The notes under the pieces were generated by a model. The model saw only the letters and a list, made by a program, of their open reading frames with translations. It was not told where the DNA came from and searched no databases. The translations under genes and the position numbers were made by a program. A stretch of DNA of 64,000 nt from positions 62,001 through 126,000 of the forward strand of contig CAJQUW010005729.1 in assembly GCA_907163375.1 (NCBI GenBank). Reading direction: 5' to 3'. Below, piece by piece: positions 11,403 to 23,050 of the stretch. Numbering within the stretch: position 1 is the first letter of the stretch; each line of letters starts with the position of its first letter. Source of the DNA: Prostheceraeus crozeri. Lineage: Eukaryota > Platyhelminthes > Polycladida > Euryleptidae.

Positions 11403-12160
11403 ATGAACAACGACAAAAGACAAACCAGATCAAATTCAGCGATGAGTTTGTCCTCTGGTAATGTTTCCCTCGAGGGAATTCGACTTATTGTTGACGAATC
11501 GAAGCATGAAGTTTTGGAGTCCATACAATCGGTTCGTAAGGAGTTCGAGCAACTACGCGGTGACCTTCGGTCCCTTAGTGATCGGATCACAAAAATTGAA
11601 GGAACAATTGCAAATTCTCAATCTGTGCAAGAGCACCATCAGAACGAGATCGTCGAATTGAAGTCAGCAGTTGAGGTTCTTCAGTCTTCAAGTGTTAATA
11701 GCAACATAAATGACATTTCGAAGAAATGGAGGGTCGTGAAAAACGACGGAACAACGTTATGGTATTTGGTGTGCCCGAAAAATTGGAAGGTAGTTTACAA
11801 GACCACAAGAACGATGACAAGGCTGATCTCAAGACTATTCTACATTGTGTCGGTGTTAGCGAGACCGAAGTGTTTAATGTGCAACGCTGTGGAAAATTCA
11901 ATCAAAAGAAGTCAAGGCCGATAAAAGTGACATTGCAAGACAGACATTTTAGATTGAAGTTTCTGCAAAAAGTCAAGGATCTGAGGACCAATGTTCAGTT
12001 TCGTGAAATTTATGTAACCGATGACTTAACTAGGTACCAGCGGCACCAGAGGTACTTACTTCGACAAGAATTGCGACGTCAACGGGCTGGAGGAGCTGAT
12101 GTGGTTATTTACAAAGGTAGAATTCACACAAAGGAATCTTTGAAAAATTTTCCAGTTTGA
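11403..12160 (+). pseudogene. LINE-A ORF1, one frameshift
   Basis: L1-ORF1-like nucleic-acid-binding protein of the nearly complete LINE-A. The ATG at 11403 opens a basic N-terminus, followed by a coiled coil (SIQSVRKEFEQLRGDLRSL and onwards). Near 11725 the reading frame shifts by one base: the first part ends around DISKK, and the RRM-like part resumes in the next frame as RRNNVMVFGVPEK and runs to the TGA at 12158-12160. The C-terminal GGADVVIYKGR matches VVIYKN in LINE-B ORF1. The stop overlaps the start of the ORF2 open frame (TTTGATT). This suggests ORF2 is translated by reinitiation or another linked mechanism, because no ATG begins ORF2 there. Confidence 0.8.
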
Positions 12161-14763
12161 TTTTATCAAGAGACTGTGTTGAATATCCATCAATTCTTCT
12201 CACGAATGCTCGTTCCATTTATTACAAATTAGACGATCTTCGCATCCTCATTCAAAATTTATCTCCAGATTTTGTTGGTGTTACTGAGTCATGGTTGAAC
12301 AACGATATATCCAGCGATCTTCTCATGATACAAGATTATATCCTTTTCCAAGCTGACAGACTCAATAGATCTGGAGGAGGTGTTTGCGCCTACGTTCGTC
12401 GGTTCTTCAAACCTGTTGCGATCCTTCAAAATATCATAATTGACAGTATCGAGTATCTGTTTATTCGACTACCTACAGTTAATTTAGTTCTATGTTGTCT
12501 ATACATTCCTCCGAATTTATCGGCATTGCTTCACAGAGACATACTTGAGAAATTGATTTTTGCATTTGATTCCATTCTTGACGATTTCCCCGATAGCAAA
12601 TTTTTGTTTTGTGGTGACTTTAATGATTTTAATACTAATTCATTTCACGCCAACTTCTGCTGTGTAAACAAAGTCGTCTCTCCAACAAGAGGAAATTCTG
12701 TTCTCGATCAGATCTGGATCTCCGAGGACTTGCAAGAGAATTACCCTTCCGTTGCTGAAATTGGTCCACCTATATCAACATCAGACCATAACTGTGTCCT
12801 ATTATATCCATCCAATGTAAAAAATAAAGACATCGTTTCTACGAAAACAGTGTTTGACTACAGGCGGGCGCATATCCGTAACTTTCAGTCCGCTTTGGCC
12901 TCATCAGGATTTGATAATGTGTATAACTCCAGGCATGTGGATGATAAATGTAGTGCATTCCATGAGTCTTTTTACTACGCATTCACGGTAATTCCACAAG
13001 AAGAAATACAAATCAGCAAACAGGACAAACCTTGGATCACTCCCCTTTTGAAGAAGCTTATCAATGATAGATGGAAGGCATACAGAGCCAAGAACTTGCC
13101 AGTCTATAACCATTTGAAAACCAAAGTGCAGTCTGAAATATACAACGCTGAGTTGTTATTGAGCAAAAAGGCAATAGATAAAGACGCAAATGTATGGAAT
13201 GTGGTCAAGGAATTTCAAGGCAAGAAAGTAACTTCTTCTATTCTTCCAAATGACGATTCTGAGAAAGTGGAGTTCCTGCATGAGCTGACGGAGGTGTTTA
13301 AGTCAAACTTCAATCCCTTTAACGATGCCACACTAATTGAATTGCGTAATGAGAATTGGGAGATAAAAATTGAACCCGCAGACGTATATCAACTTCTAAG
13401 AAGCCTCAAATTCAAGCAATCTACAGGTTCTGACAATATCCCTGCGCGATTGTTGTTTGAAAGTGCGGACATTATTTGCTCACCTTTAGCTGATATTTTT
13501 CGATGCTCAATAACATCAAGAGCTTTCCCTACATTGTGGAAGAATGCGGTTGTTCGTCCCATCCCTAAGAAATCCACTCCAATGATAAATGACTTTCGGC
13601 AAATCTCCTTGCTGCCTATTGTTGCTAAAGTATTTGAAAAACTAATTTTGAATTCAATGAAAAGCACGTTCTTGAGATTTTTTGGCAATAATCAGCACGC
13701 CTACCGTCCATTACCATCGACTACTAGTGCGCTAATAGACATACACAATAGTATAACAGCCTTCATGGAAGACCCGAGCAATATTGGTGTAAGGTTGACA
13801 TGCCTTGATTTTTCTAAGGCTTTCGACAGACTACAGTTCAATCGACTAATTAATATCCTCTCTTATTAATATCGACTTGGTTTTCTCTTGTGGCTGAAGT
13901 CCTACTTAGAGGGTCGGTGTATGAGAGTCAGTGTGGATGGTGAAATTGGTCCCCTAGTGCATATACCGTCAGGCGTTCCTCAGGGCTCGGTATTTGGCCC
14001 CTTTATGTTTTCATTATTCATAGCCACACTAGAAGTTGAAGGACAAAACGTCAAACTGGTAAAGTACGCAGACGATCTTACTCTCATCGAGTCTTGTACC
14101 AGAGCAAATCCAGAACAGAAGAATATATCTACTATCATTGGTTGGAGTGATGAGAACATGATGCAACTAAATCGCGAGAAGTGTCAGCAAATTGTTATAC
14201 AACGCTCAAGGAGCTCTAGTACAGTAATCAAATACGACAATATCGAAGTCACATCGTCAGTCAACATCCTTGGTGTAATAGTGAGTAACGACTTGAAATG
14301 GAATAAACATTTTTATCGTGTATTGCTATCTGCTTCTCGACGACTCCATCTTCTACGTGCTCTGAAGCTCTTTGTTAAAAAGAAGCAGCTGTTAGAAGTT
14401 TTCAATGGTTCCATTATGTCTGTTCTCACGTATGTGTCACCACTGTTTTGTACTTTACCAACATCGATAGAACATAAGATTGAAAGAATTGTAAAACGTG
14501 CACATTGTATTATTTGCTGCGATCCATCATGTACATGTTCGCTGCTACCTAACTTTTACAACTTCCGTAACAAACTGGCGCGCAACTTCTTTTATAGTTG
14601 TAAATCCTTATTGCACGCACTGAACTATTGTGTTCCACCTGTTTTGCCACGTAGTGGAAAATATTTCTTGCCTCACTTCTCTACGAACAGAAGGCAGAAT
14701 TCATTTTTCCCTTGGATGAGCATCAAACTCAATGGTGAATACTGCGATCTCAATCAATCATAA
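12157..14763 (+). pseudogene. LINE-A ORF2, endonuclease-reverse transcriptase, one stop
   Basis: About 868 codons in one frame with a single stop (TAA, 13867-13869). The endonuclease domain is at about residues 8-220, with SPDFVGVTESW, RSGGGVCAYV, the metal-site GDFNDF and TSDHN near its end. The reverse transcriptase follows, with GSDNIPARLL, FRQISLLPIVAKVFEKL, LDFSKAFD, SGVPQGSVFGP and the catalytic KYADDL, then a C-terminal connection region. The order and motifs fit CR1/L2/Jockey-group non-LTR elements. The enzyme nicks DNA and copies its own RNA onto the nick. The stop falls between the AFDRL motif and WLKSYLEG, and apart from it the frame is intact, so the copy is young. The 3' region to 14925 ends in an (ATT)n tail. 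The clade assignment is from motifs only. Confidence 0.88.
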
Positions 14764-14925
14764 TGATCTCGTCCTTTTATGAGCTTTGAGAACTTGACCG
14801 CCCATTTTGAGCACTATGTGAATCATTTTAATTTCTGTTTGAAACGTATAAACTTTGTCTAACTTGAATTTGTGATTTCCATTTCTTGAGAATATACGCC
14901 TTATTATTAATATTATTATTATTAT
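14764..14925 (+). repeat. LINE-A 3' UTR and (ATT)n tail
   Basis: A short untranslated region ending in TTATTATTAATATTATTATT up to 14925. LINE-C (tail 18895-18915) and LINE-D (57148-57164) end in the same kind of ATT repeat. This microsatellite-type tail instead of poly(A) is typical of CR1/L2-group elements. LINE-C begins at the next base. Confidence 0.75.
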
Positions 14926-17900
14926 GGCTCCAAATTACTCTTATATGTACCCCTGGCCTCTCACGACCACAGTTATTTTCAATAACAGAATATATCGTCG
15001 AAAACGCCGATGAAAATAAGTCTACAATGACAAATGGTAGAATGATAATTGTTGGTGACTTAAATGCCCCACCTACTCAGGAGATTGAAACGATTTTGGA
15101 TATGAAACAGTTGGTGAAGACTCCAACAAGAAGTTTAAACATCTTAGATAAGATTATTATTGATTCTGACCTAGAAGATACGTTTGACAGTCCAATTACT
15201 GCTCCACCGATTGCCAAGACAGATCATCTGGGGCCTGTTTCATAAAAAAAAATCAGTTTATATATATCAGTTTTTTTATGTGTGAAAAATTTTTGCGTTT
15301 TTTCATAAAATAAAAAAAAAGCAGGATTTAAATCAATGAGATTGAAAAAAGCATCGAATTAAACAGCGTTTCACAAAACCAAATATTAAGCAGTGATATA
15401 TATCACCACCACACAAACTTAATTAAAATAATTTTTTGAGTCTGGAAAAGAATTGCGTGCGTTCACAAAGAAGTAGCGCGCGCGCGAAAAAAAAAAATTG
15501 AAAATTTCAAGATAGAAAATGTGAAAATTCTATCAACATCTTGGGGTGAATAATCTGTGGATGACGATCGAGAAAGTTAAAAGTAAAATAAAAATAAATA
15601 ATCGGAGAAATGATTGCAAAAAAAAAAAAAAACTTTTTTTTTTTTTTTTTTTTTAAAGTAACAAACTATTTGTCAGAATGGTCAATTTGGATACTGTTAA
15701 ATTAAAAATTAATTCTTCCTTTGAAAATTGGCATTGTGACGATAAAAAATCGGTAAAACAGCAAAATTATAAAGTTGCTTTGGTTGATTTTTTTTCTTTC
15801 GTTATAATGAGGTACGGCGTCATGAAATCATTTCAATATTAAAAGTCATGAAAGGTTTTGACTTTTAAAACATTTATGACAAAAAAAAAAAAAATTCAAA
15901 AAAAATTCCTTGGTCCTCAAAATTGACTTCTCTAATTATTATTTCAATGTACTCAAAAAATTAGAATTATTACATCAATTTAGAGTGGAAACTAGAGTTT
16001 ATTAATTATTTGGATTAATCCAGGTTTATTATTAGCAAGTGTGGAAACAAAAGAAGCAGAAGAACATGAAAATATTACTCAGAAAGATGTAAATGGTCAG
16101 CAACAGAAATTTCATTCATGAAGTGAAAAATGAATTTCATGAATCATAAAACATGATTTTTAATCAATCATAAAAATATGAAAAATGAAAAATTTCACAA
16201 AAATATGATTCATGCCGAGATATGAATTTTCTAAAATAATGCCTTGTTTTTCATTTAATTTTCCTAATTGCAATTTATTACATTTTCTTGTCGATGCTTG
16301 TTAATTCCGCTCAGTTGCGATGCTTTTCCAACTTGTTTCATACTTCTTTTTGCGATGATTCATGTTTATTAAATTTTCAAATAAATATATAGTTTTTTTT
16401 TAACCAAAGCTCCCCCTAATTTTGGAATTGGGAGGAAAAAAAAAATGCATTTAAAAAAACTTTTTTTTTTTTAAAAAAAAACTCTTTTTTAAGTCGACAC
16501 TCTTTTTTTAAAAATTATTTCTACCTACGAATTTTTATTTTTATTGAATAAAAATTATTTGAACACGTTCCCAAAAATTATTTTATTTATTTCACTTTAT
16601 AAAATATTTATTTTTTTATTTATTTTATCACTATTGTTTTGATCTAATGTATTCACATAATCTTTCATCAGTTATGAAATTTATATCAATCTTAATTTTA
16701 TGAAAGAGTGCTTTAGTCTTTCTTTAATAAAATTAATTTTTATAATCACGCAATTTTAAATTTTTTTTTTAAATTTTATTAACTTTTGAAGTTTTTATTA
16801 TTAGATATTTCTGCTGATTAATTTGAAACAGGCCCCTGACCATTTTATTGAAACCAAATTACCAGGGACGATCACAGATTAAACGATTTGTCAAAGTATT
16901 TGACTACAGAGAGTCTTGCGTTAATGCATTCCTGAACCAACTGAATACTTTTCCTTGGCATCGAATGTATGGGAGTGATATGCCTTTGGATGATAAATGC
17001 TACATGCTTGAGAATAACATCAAGGAAGCGATGGAAGTTTTTCCTTTTTCGTATGTTCCTATATGCGAATCTGATAAACCTTGGATGACACCGAAAATCA
17101 AGTCTATGATAAACAATAAGTTCGCCTCATTTAGATGTGGAAATTTTGAAATTTACAGCCACTATAAACGGAAACTGAAAGATGAAATAATAATTACAAA
17201 GAAGAATTGGGTGGAAAGAATCAAAACGACTCCTAACAGTATATGGAAAGTGGTGAAAGGAATTAATGAACCAGACAAACGAGGTTCCTTGTGTCTGATG
17301 AAGTTAATTAATCAATTTCCAAGTCCTATCGATGCTGCGAATGCCATCAATGACTATTTCTCCGAAGTTTGTTCATGTACATCAAATCTCAATCAAGATT
17401 TCGACAATCCATCTCAAGAAAGTTGGATAGTGAATGTCGACGTTCGGGCAGTTAATGAACTTTTGCGTGATTTAAACACCCGTAAATCTCCTGGAAGTGA
17501 TGGTATAAGTTCATATATCCTAAAGATCAGCCGAGATGTCATTGATAGGCCTTTGACACATATAATAGCAATGTCCATCAATCAACAGAGAACTCCAATA
17601 CCATGGAAAACGGCAAACATTGTCCCAATTCCCAAGACAAACCATCCCCGTATTAATAACTTGCGCCCAATATCCTTGTTACCAATAATGGCGAAAATTC
17701 TCGAGAAAGTGGTATTGTCCTCAATGAAAGAAGGACTTTTGAAATTGTATGGTAACTCACAATATGGGTTCCGTCCTGGAAGTTCAACTCTCATAGCTCA
17801 AATATCAATGCATGAGTACATAACTATCTCACTCGACGATCCTACAGTCAAAGGAATTTTCATTTTGTCTTTTGATTTGAGTCGTGCATTTGATCGAATT

Positions 17901-18806
17901 CCGCATGAAGGTCTCATCCGACAATTATCGATCGCTAAACTGCCGAATGGTTTCATCAAATGGTGTAAGGACTATTTTTCAAATAGATTTCAACGCGTAC
18001 GTCTGCCTGATGGCACTCTAAGTTTGAATAATTCAGTTGCATCTGGAGTCGCTCAGGGATTGGTTCTATCTCCTTAATTCTTCTGTGTGTATATAAGTTC
18101 ACTCAACAAACTATTACCATCATCCGAAATATACAAATATGCCGATGATGTTGTTATAATCTCCAAGTTTTCAGACTCTGATGACATCGATATAAGTGTC
18201 AATACCGAAGTACGCAATGTTCGTGAGTGGTGTGACAAAAATGGACTGATCTTTAATGACAATAAAACCAAGCTTATGCTTATCGGATCTAACAAGTATA
18301 GACGCTTACCTATAACATCTATCCCCATTCTTGGTGTATTTTTCGACAAAATTGCAAAATGGAAGTCTCATATCAACTACATAGCAAAGAGAGCATCACA
18401 GCGCATACACCTGCTCAAGACTGTTCGTAAGATTCCTTCGATACGCAAGCAGGATCTCATTCAGATTTATACGCAAATGATTCTTGGTGTGATTGAGTAT
18501 AATTGCCCGCTGATGGTCGGAATGACAGCTTCATCTTCGACAATATTGGAGAAAATACGGAAACGATGCCATCGAATAATATGTGGTACCACCTGTAAAC
18601 GCGAATGCCTACCCAGTTTAGAAGAAAGAAGACCGCAAAAGGCCTTAAAAGTGTTTCGCTCTACGCTAGTGCAAGGACATATGCTCAACAAATTTGCTCC
18701 ACGCCGATTGACTTATTCAGGGAAATTTGCTGTACCACTCTCCCGAACTAAACGTCGGTCTCTTTCGTTCTTCCCCTTTTGTATAAAGTTGTTTAATGCA
18801 ACGTAA
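14926..18806 (+). pseudogene. LINE-C ORF2, 5'-truncated and split by a transposon
   Basis: The second LINE of this family, truncated at its 5' end inside the endonuclease domain and starting exactly where the LINE-A ATT tail stops. The left part (14926-15230) carries IIVGDLNAPPTQ, LNILDKIIID and AKTDH. The right part (16836-18806) carries KPWMTPKIK, KSPGSDGISSYILK, LRPISLLPIMAKILEKV, FDLSRAFDRIPH, SGVAQG and KYADDVV. A 1605-bp element (15231-16835) separates them. Apart from the duplicated CTG, the frame continues across it. One in-frame stop lies at 18075-18077, between the VAQG motif and FCVYISSLN. The protein resembles LINE-A ORF2 throughout but is clearly diverged, so it belongs to a sister subfamily. 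The 3' UTR and (ATT)n tail run to about 18915. Confidence 0.85.
15231..16835. mobile_element. Harbinger-like element, copy 1, inside LINE-C
   Basis: Starts GGGCCTGTTTCATAA and ends TTTGAAACAGGCCC. CTG is present on both sides (15228-15230 and 16836-16838). Removing the element and one CTG leaves the LINE-C endonuclease frame continuous, so the boundaries are firm. Copy 2 at 38696-40504 has the same ends, the same CTG flanks and a collinear interior (for example CAAACTATTTGTCAGAATGG). PIF/Harbinger elements make 3-bp duplications, but usually TWA, so the superfamily is inferred. No transposase is encoded. This copy is full of long A and T runs that copy 2 lacks. Confidence 0.85.
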
Positions 18807-18948
18807 TTACTTTGTCACCAATTTGATTTCCTCAATGTATAGAATACTATGAATGTTTCTTGCACTGCATGATTATCATTCAAAATATAAACGATTTATT
18901 ATTATTATTATTATAAATAATATGATTATTGTATCGATATGACATCAG

Positions 18949-20518
18949 CATAGAAGTGGATAATAGTATAGGTTTTCCGACATTAATGTAGAAATATGCA
19001 AATTAGATATCACCTTTTGCAAATGAAATATTATTTTCAGATCAAATGTAGAAATATGCAGATCAAATGTAGCTGCTCATCAATAAATTGTACAGATTAA
19101 TCATCAATCACTATAGAGACTATCATTTAGGATGATGATGACAGATTCGAGTGTCATTCAAGGTACCTTTCTTTCATAATTATTTACCCCTCATACCATT
19201 TCATAAGACTTCTCTAATATAGCTCATGCATCGTGCTAACCAAGTCGAGAATTGAAAAGATAAAACAAATTGATGAATTTGATGCAAACAATGTTTAAAC
19301 TAAAACATGTATTAACTCCTCTGTTGCCATTTGTGGGCTTGAAGATGCCCCACTGAAAGAAATTCCACACACGTCCAGATGAATGTCACGATTGTGCTGA
19401 GTGGTTGCTTCAAGAATAAGCGAACTTTCGACTGGTGTTGATGAAGCTGACTTTGATTTGTATACAAAACAAGAAGCACGTCGGGGAAAGCACGTACACG
19501 CTCGCTGTTCGGGTGGTGGATGAAAGCCAAACATCACTGCGTTGTCGCCACAAACTGTGTTCTTGTACCACCTGTACCTAACTTTGTCTCCGGCAATGAA
19601 GCTCATTTTAGCTTTGAAAGTACTCCGGCTCATTCTAGGCCTAGCATTGAGTCTCCTTCAGGATCTCTTCAAAACACAGCGAGAGGGTCGCTTCAATTTT
19701 GAGCAACTAGTCTGCAGTGCTCTTTCTCTCATTGCCTTCGTTGCTTCGTCGCTTTCAAGACGATTTCGGCTCCATTACAGATCATCACATTAGTCAAAAC
19801 CATCAAAGTCAAATCCGGCGGTCACACGGCCCAAATAGCCACACCTGTCACAAGAAAACTGCATAACTAGAAAATGGAGATGTGAGATTGAAGGGATTCG
19901 CGCAATCATAGCTCAGACTTTATCTGTTCAAATGTGAATTTGTTATATCTTCGATAATCTCCATTGCCGTACACTGAATGACATCATCGAATAATTGATT
20001 TCCCCTGGCTTGGACTCCTACTTCCACAACCCCAAATGTCATGGTCCATTACCCACAAATGGCAACAGAGGAGTTAATACATGTTTTAGTTTAAACATTG
20101 TTTGAATTAAATTCATCAATTTGTTTTATCTTTTCAATTCTCGACTTGGTTAGCACGATGCATGAGCTACATTAGAGAAGTCTTATGAAATGGTATGACG
20201 GGTAAATAATTATGAAAGGTACCTTGAATGACACTCGAATCTGTCATCATCATCCTAAGTGATCGTCTCTATAGTGATTGATGATTAATCTGTACAATTT
20301 ATTGATGAGCAGCTACATTTGATCTGCATATTTCTACATTTGATCACATCCATTTCTATGCTTCCACATTTCATACTGCATATGTCTACATTTGATCTGA
20401 AAATAATATTTCATTTGCAAAAGGTGATATCTAATTTGCATGTTCTACATTTGATCTGCATATTTCTACATTAATGTCGGAAAGCCTATACACGTTTATG
20501 GTGTTGTTAATTTCTATG
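18949..20518. mobile_element. M3 long-TIR element, shorter copy
   Basis: Inverted arms at about 18949-19337 and 19960-20518 match the arms of the 3.6-kb M3 at 5533-9127. The ends are CATAGAAGTGGATAATAG and GTGTTGTTAATTTCTATG. The 1570-bp element keeps about 600 bp of interior, whose pieces match both inner flanks of the longer copy. The left flank GACATCAG resembles the GACACCAG duplication of the long copy, but no matching right flank is found. TATTGTATCGATATGACA left of the element recurs inverted at about 20561-20583, so the outer flanks are themselves an inverted repeat. Confidence 0.8.
19520..19702 (+). other. M3 interior segment shared with the long copy
   Basis: About 180 bp here are the reverse complement of about 6300-6450 in the long M3. 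On the plus strand a short ORF contains HHCVVATNC. On the minus strand, the frame with KVRYRWYKN and VCGDNAVMFG stays open in both copies with only a few amino-acid changes. Which frame, if any, was ever coding cannot be decided from two copies. A THAP-type zinc finger was considered and rejected. Confidence 0.35.
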
Positions 20519-20969
20519 ACACGCATCGCTGACGCACACTCATCGATATGGCAACATTTCTGGTGTCATATCGATACAATAGTCTTATATTAACTATTTT
20601 CTATGCAACACTATTCAATCAACTTGAATTGCTTTTTTTTCTACAGTGGGAAAATCGAATATCCAAAAATCAAGATTGACAGCTATTATGCTTATTATCA
20701 GTTTACAAAATAAAGTTTGGAGAACCCACGGATGGCACCTGCTCAAGAGAATGTTGATTGAAATCCAAAAAAACGAATCAAAATACATACTCCATAGCGA
20801 GAGATTCTGTTATTTTTACACAACCACAACAAGAAATCCTTTCATTTACTTATACTCGGCAGAATACAGTAATACAGCCTTTACGTAAGTCAATATTAAT
20901 AAGCGGAGGATGTTCTCATGTAGCACATACCAAATCGATGATGCGAAAGTGATTTCACCAAATTAATGA

Positions 20970-21306
20970 AAATTTCAGTTCACCATTTTATGGTTGGACA
21001 TTGTCATCATACAGCTTGTAATAAGATCACATACCATCCACCAATTATTCAAGCTGCTTGGATATGGAGATGAAAAACTAAACATTCAGTCCACTTTCTC
21101 ATTTGCTCTCTCCCAAGCATGATGCTTTGACTGTAGTCTTAATATCGCAAAATATGCATGCATGAAGAAATCAGAGAAATCATGTAAAATAAGACAAAAG
21201 GATGGTTGAACCAGATCGGCAACAATTTCATTTCACCATTCTTGTATTTGATTTGATATTATCTTCTATATGTGAACGTCAACATACCATCCACCAATTA
21301 TTCAAA
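20970..21306. repeat. Degenerate tandem duplication, 254-bp spacing
   Basis: ATACCATCCACCAATTATTC occurs at about 21030 and again at about 21283. Each is preceded by a TTTCA(G/T)TTCACCATT motif, so two diverged units lie in tandem. The second unit runs into the stop-codon region of the small minus-strand ORF at 21302-21445. Between 20519 and 20970 I see no gene. Confidence 0.55.
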
Positions 21307-21445
21307 CAACAGTACCACCTCTAGAATTAGGCACACAAATAACTTCCCCATTACGTGTCTTGCAAGGAAGTGAACGTGATGATGCAAAAGATGCATATAG
21401 AAATATGAGGAAAATTAAATAGACGACTCTGAAAAGCTTATACAT
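21302..21445 (-). CDS. Small secreted-peptide-like ORF
   Basis: A 47-codon ORF on the minus strand from an ATG in a good animal context (CACAACATGT) to TGA. Residues 1-20 are a strong signal peptide: basic MYKLFR, then a hydrophobic VVYLIFLIFLYASFASS stretch with a likely cleavage site near ASFASS. The predicted mature part is about 24 residues, basic, with two cysteines eight residues apart (PCKTRNGEVIC) that could form one disulfide loop. Just upstream on the same strand, TCTCAATCTCTATTTCAG looks like a 3' splice acceptor, and GTATATAC at about 21565 could be a TATA-like box. Role unknown: a peptide hormone, an antimicrobial peptide or another secreted factor are all possible. It could also be a chance ORF. 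Confidence 0.4.
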   Translation of the reverse strand: MYKLFRVVYLIFLIFLYASFASSRSLPCKTRNGEVICVPNSRGGTVV

Positions 21446-22531
21446 GTTGTGCGCTCGACGACAAGAAAACACTGAAATAGAGATTGAGAAAGTTTCGATC
21501 TGATTGCCTGCAAGCACGTTATATCCGAGAAAGAAACCAGGATTAGTCGTTGATGTCTGCAATGTATATACAGAAGTAGATGTACGTTTTTCTCGTCATT
21601 CATTATAGATATTGATTAATGGAGTAAGCTAGCTGCCGATAAGACGAAAATTCATGAAATGGTCATAACTAAGAGCTGATTGTATCTTTAAAGACAGCTA
21701 GGAAGTGCAGGAGAAATAAGAATTGAGTCATCCGCATGGAAAAAATGAATCTTTCTGTGCATTGGACAAACATTTTGCATCTACATTAAGAATATTGCAT
21801 TCAAAGGTTCAGGAGTATTTTGTGCTCGTTCAATGTTTCTATCATGATTTGAATTTGCTGAACTTTTATTTTATACACGCCTTACTTCTTTCGCCCTTCC
21901 TTGTCTTCTAGCTTTGTTTTCTAGAAATTTGTATTGATGTTTTTGAATAAGGTTTAGCGATAAATGAATAAAAAGCCATTTTTGAGATTTAAAACAAGAA
22001 CAAAGTTTTGTTATTTGTATTAATTTTTTAGCTCCAACATTTTAAATTGTATATTTTCAATTCGACAACCTATTAGATGAATCTGTTGTTAGAAATCTGC
22101 TTTGATGTGCAAGATATAGCACTTTTAATGTCGATGCCATGCTTCCCGTAAGATAATAATTTGCAACTTTACATGAAACTTGAATGAGAGGACATCAACT
22201 GTAATGATTGGCAGTTTTTAATAATATATATCCGCCTCTCTAGCAAGGCATGGATAAGCTGCATGTGCTGATCTCATAGATGTCGCAGATTACTTTTTGG
22301 TATCGACGTTGCACTTTATTGACGTTTCACCGAAGTCTGGAGGAGCACAAATGATATTGTAGTGAATGCTATGCGGCATTATTTCATTGATGCCGCCCCA
22401 GAGACGGCAACAATCTTCGTTGTTGCCGCCTTCTAAATTAAAGACCACTATCTATGTATGTAGCCAAAAACTTCCACAGACTTCTACATGTGCATGAATC
22501 ACAGCACGCATTCACTACAATATATGCCCAC

Positions 22532-23050
22532 CACAGAATTAGACAGGTCGTCTCTTCTGTTTGATTAGAAAGGAAACATTGGAACATGTAACGATAATGA
22601 AATGGCACAATCTGCTGACATAATACCATAGAAATCGAACAATGAGCAGCCAGTTCAACATTAAACACGCCAAATTGTGCAAAGTTTCAGTGACTGTTAT
22701 CAATCGGATCACACAGCAAAGAGACAGAGTCGATGTCAAGTTCTACAGAGAAGTTTGTGAACGGTTTTTTGTGCGCCTGCTAACTTTTTTTAAAATGATC
22801 GAAGGACCCAACATTATCGAGAAAACTTTTGCGTAATGATCTGAATTCTTCGAATCTGAAGGAGTCGTGGCGATCGGAGCATTATGAAGGAATTCAGAGC
22901 AATCCGCAAGCGACGCACGACTATATTTCCTATCTCTGCAAGGTATTAAAAATTTCTTTTTGCCCACTTATTAAGTTCCTGCATGTGCCATCTGTTTGAA
23001 TCAGTTTGCACTTCTATCAAAGTGATATGATTAAACAATCCAATTCTGTG
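22532..23050 (+). mobile_element. M1 MITE, 519 bp
   Basis: Starts CACAGAATTAGACAGG and ends CAATCCAATTCTGTG, with inverted ends, and is collinear over its full length with 53732-54251. No protein is encoded; short ORFs on both strands are shared by all copies and show no conserved reading frame. No target duplication is recognisable here. The stretch 21450-22531 before it, and 23051-23759 after it, contain no gene that I can support. Confidence 0.85.

Noticed and set aside
19520-19702. THAP-type zinc finger start (HHCVVATNC) suggesting a P-element transposase
   Set aside because: The cysteine spacing is one residue too long, the downstream Trp and the second Cys/His pair are absent, and the other M3 copy does not preserve the cysteines. 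The opposite strand is open as well.
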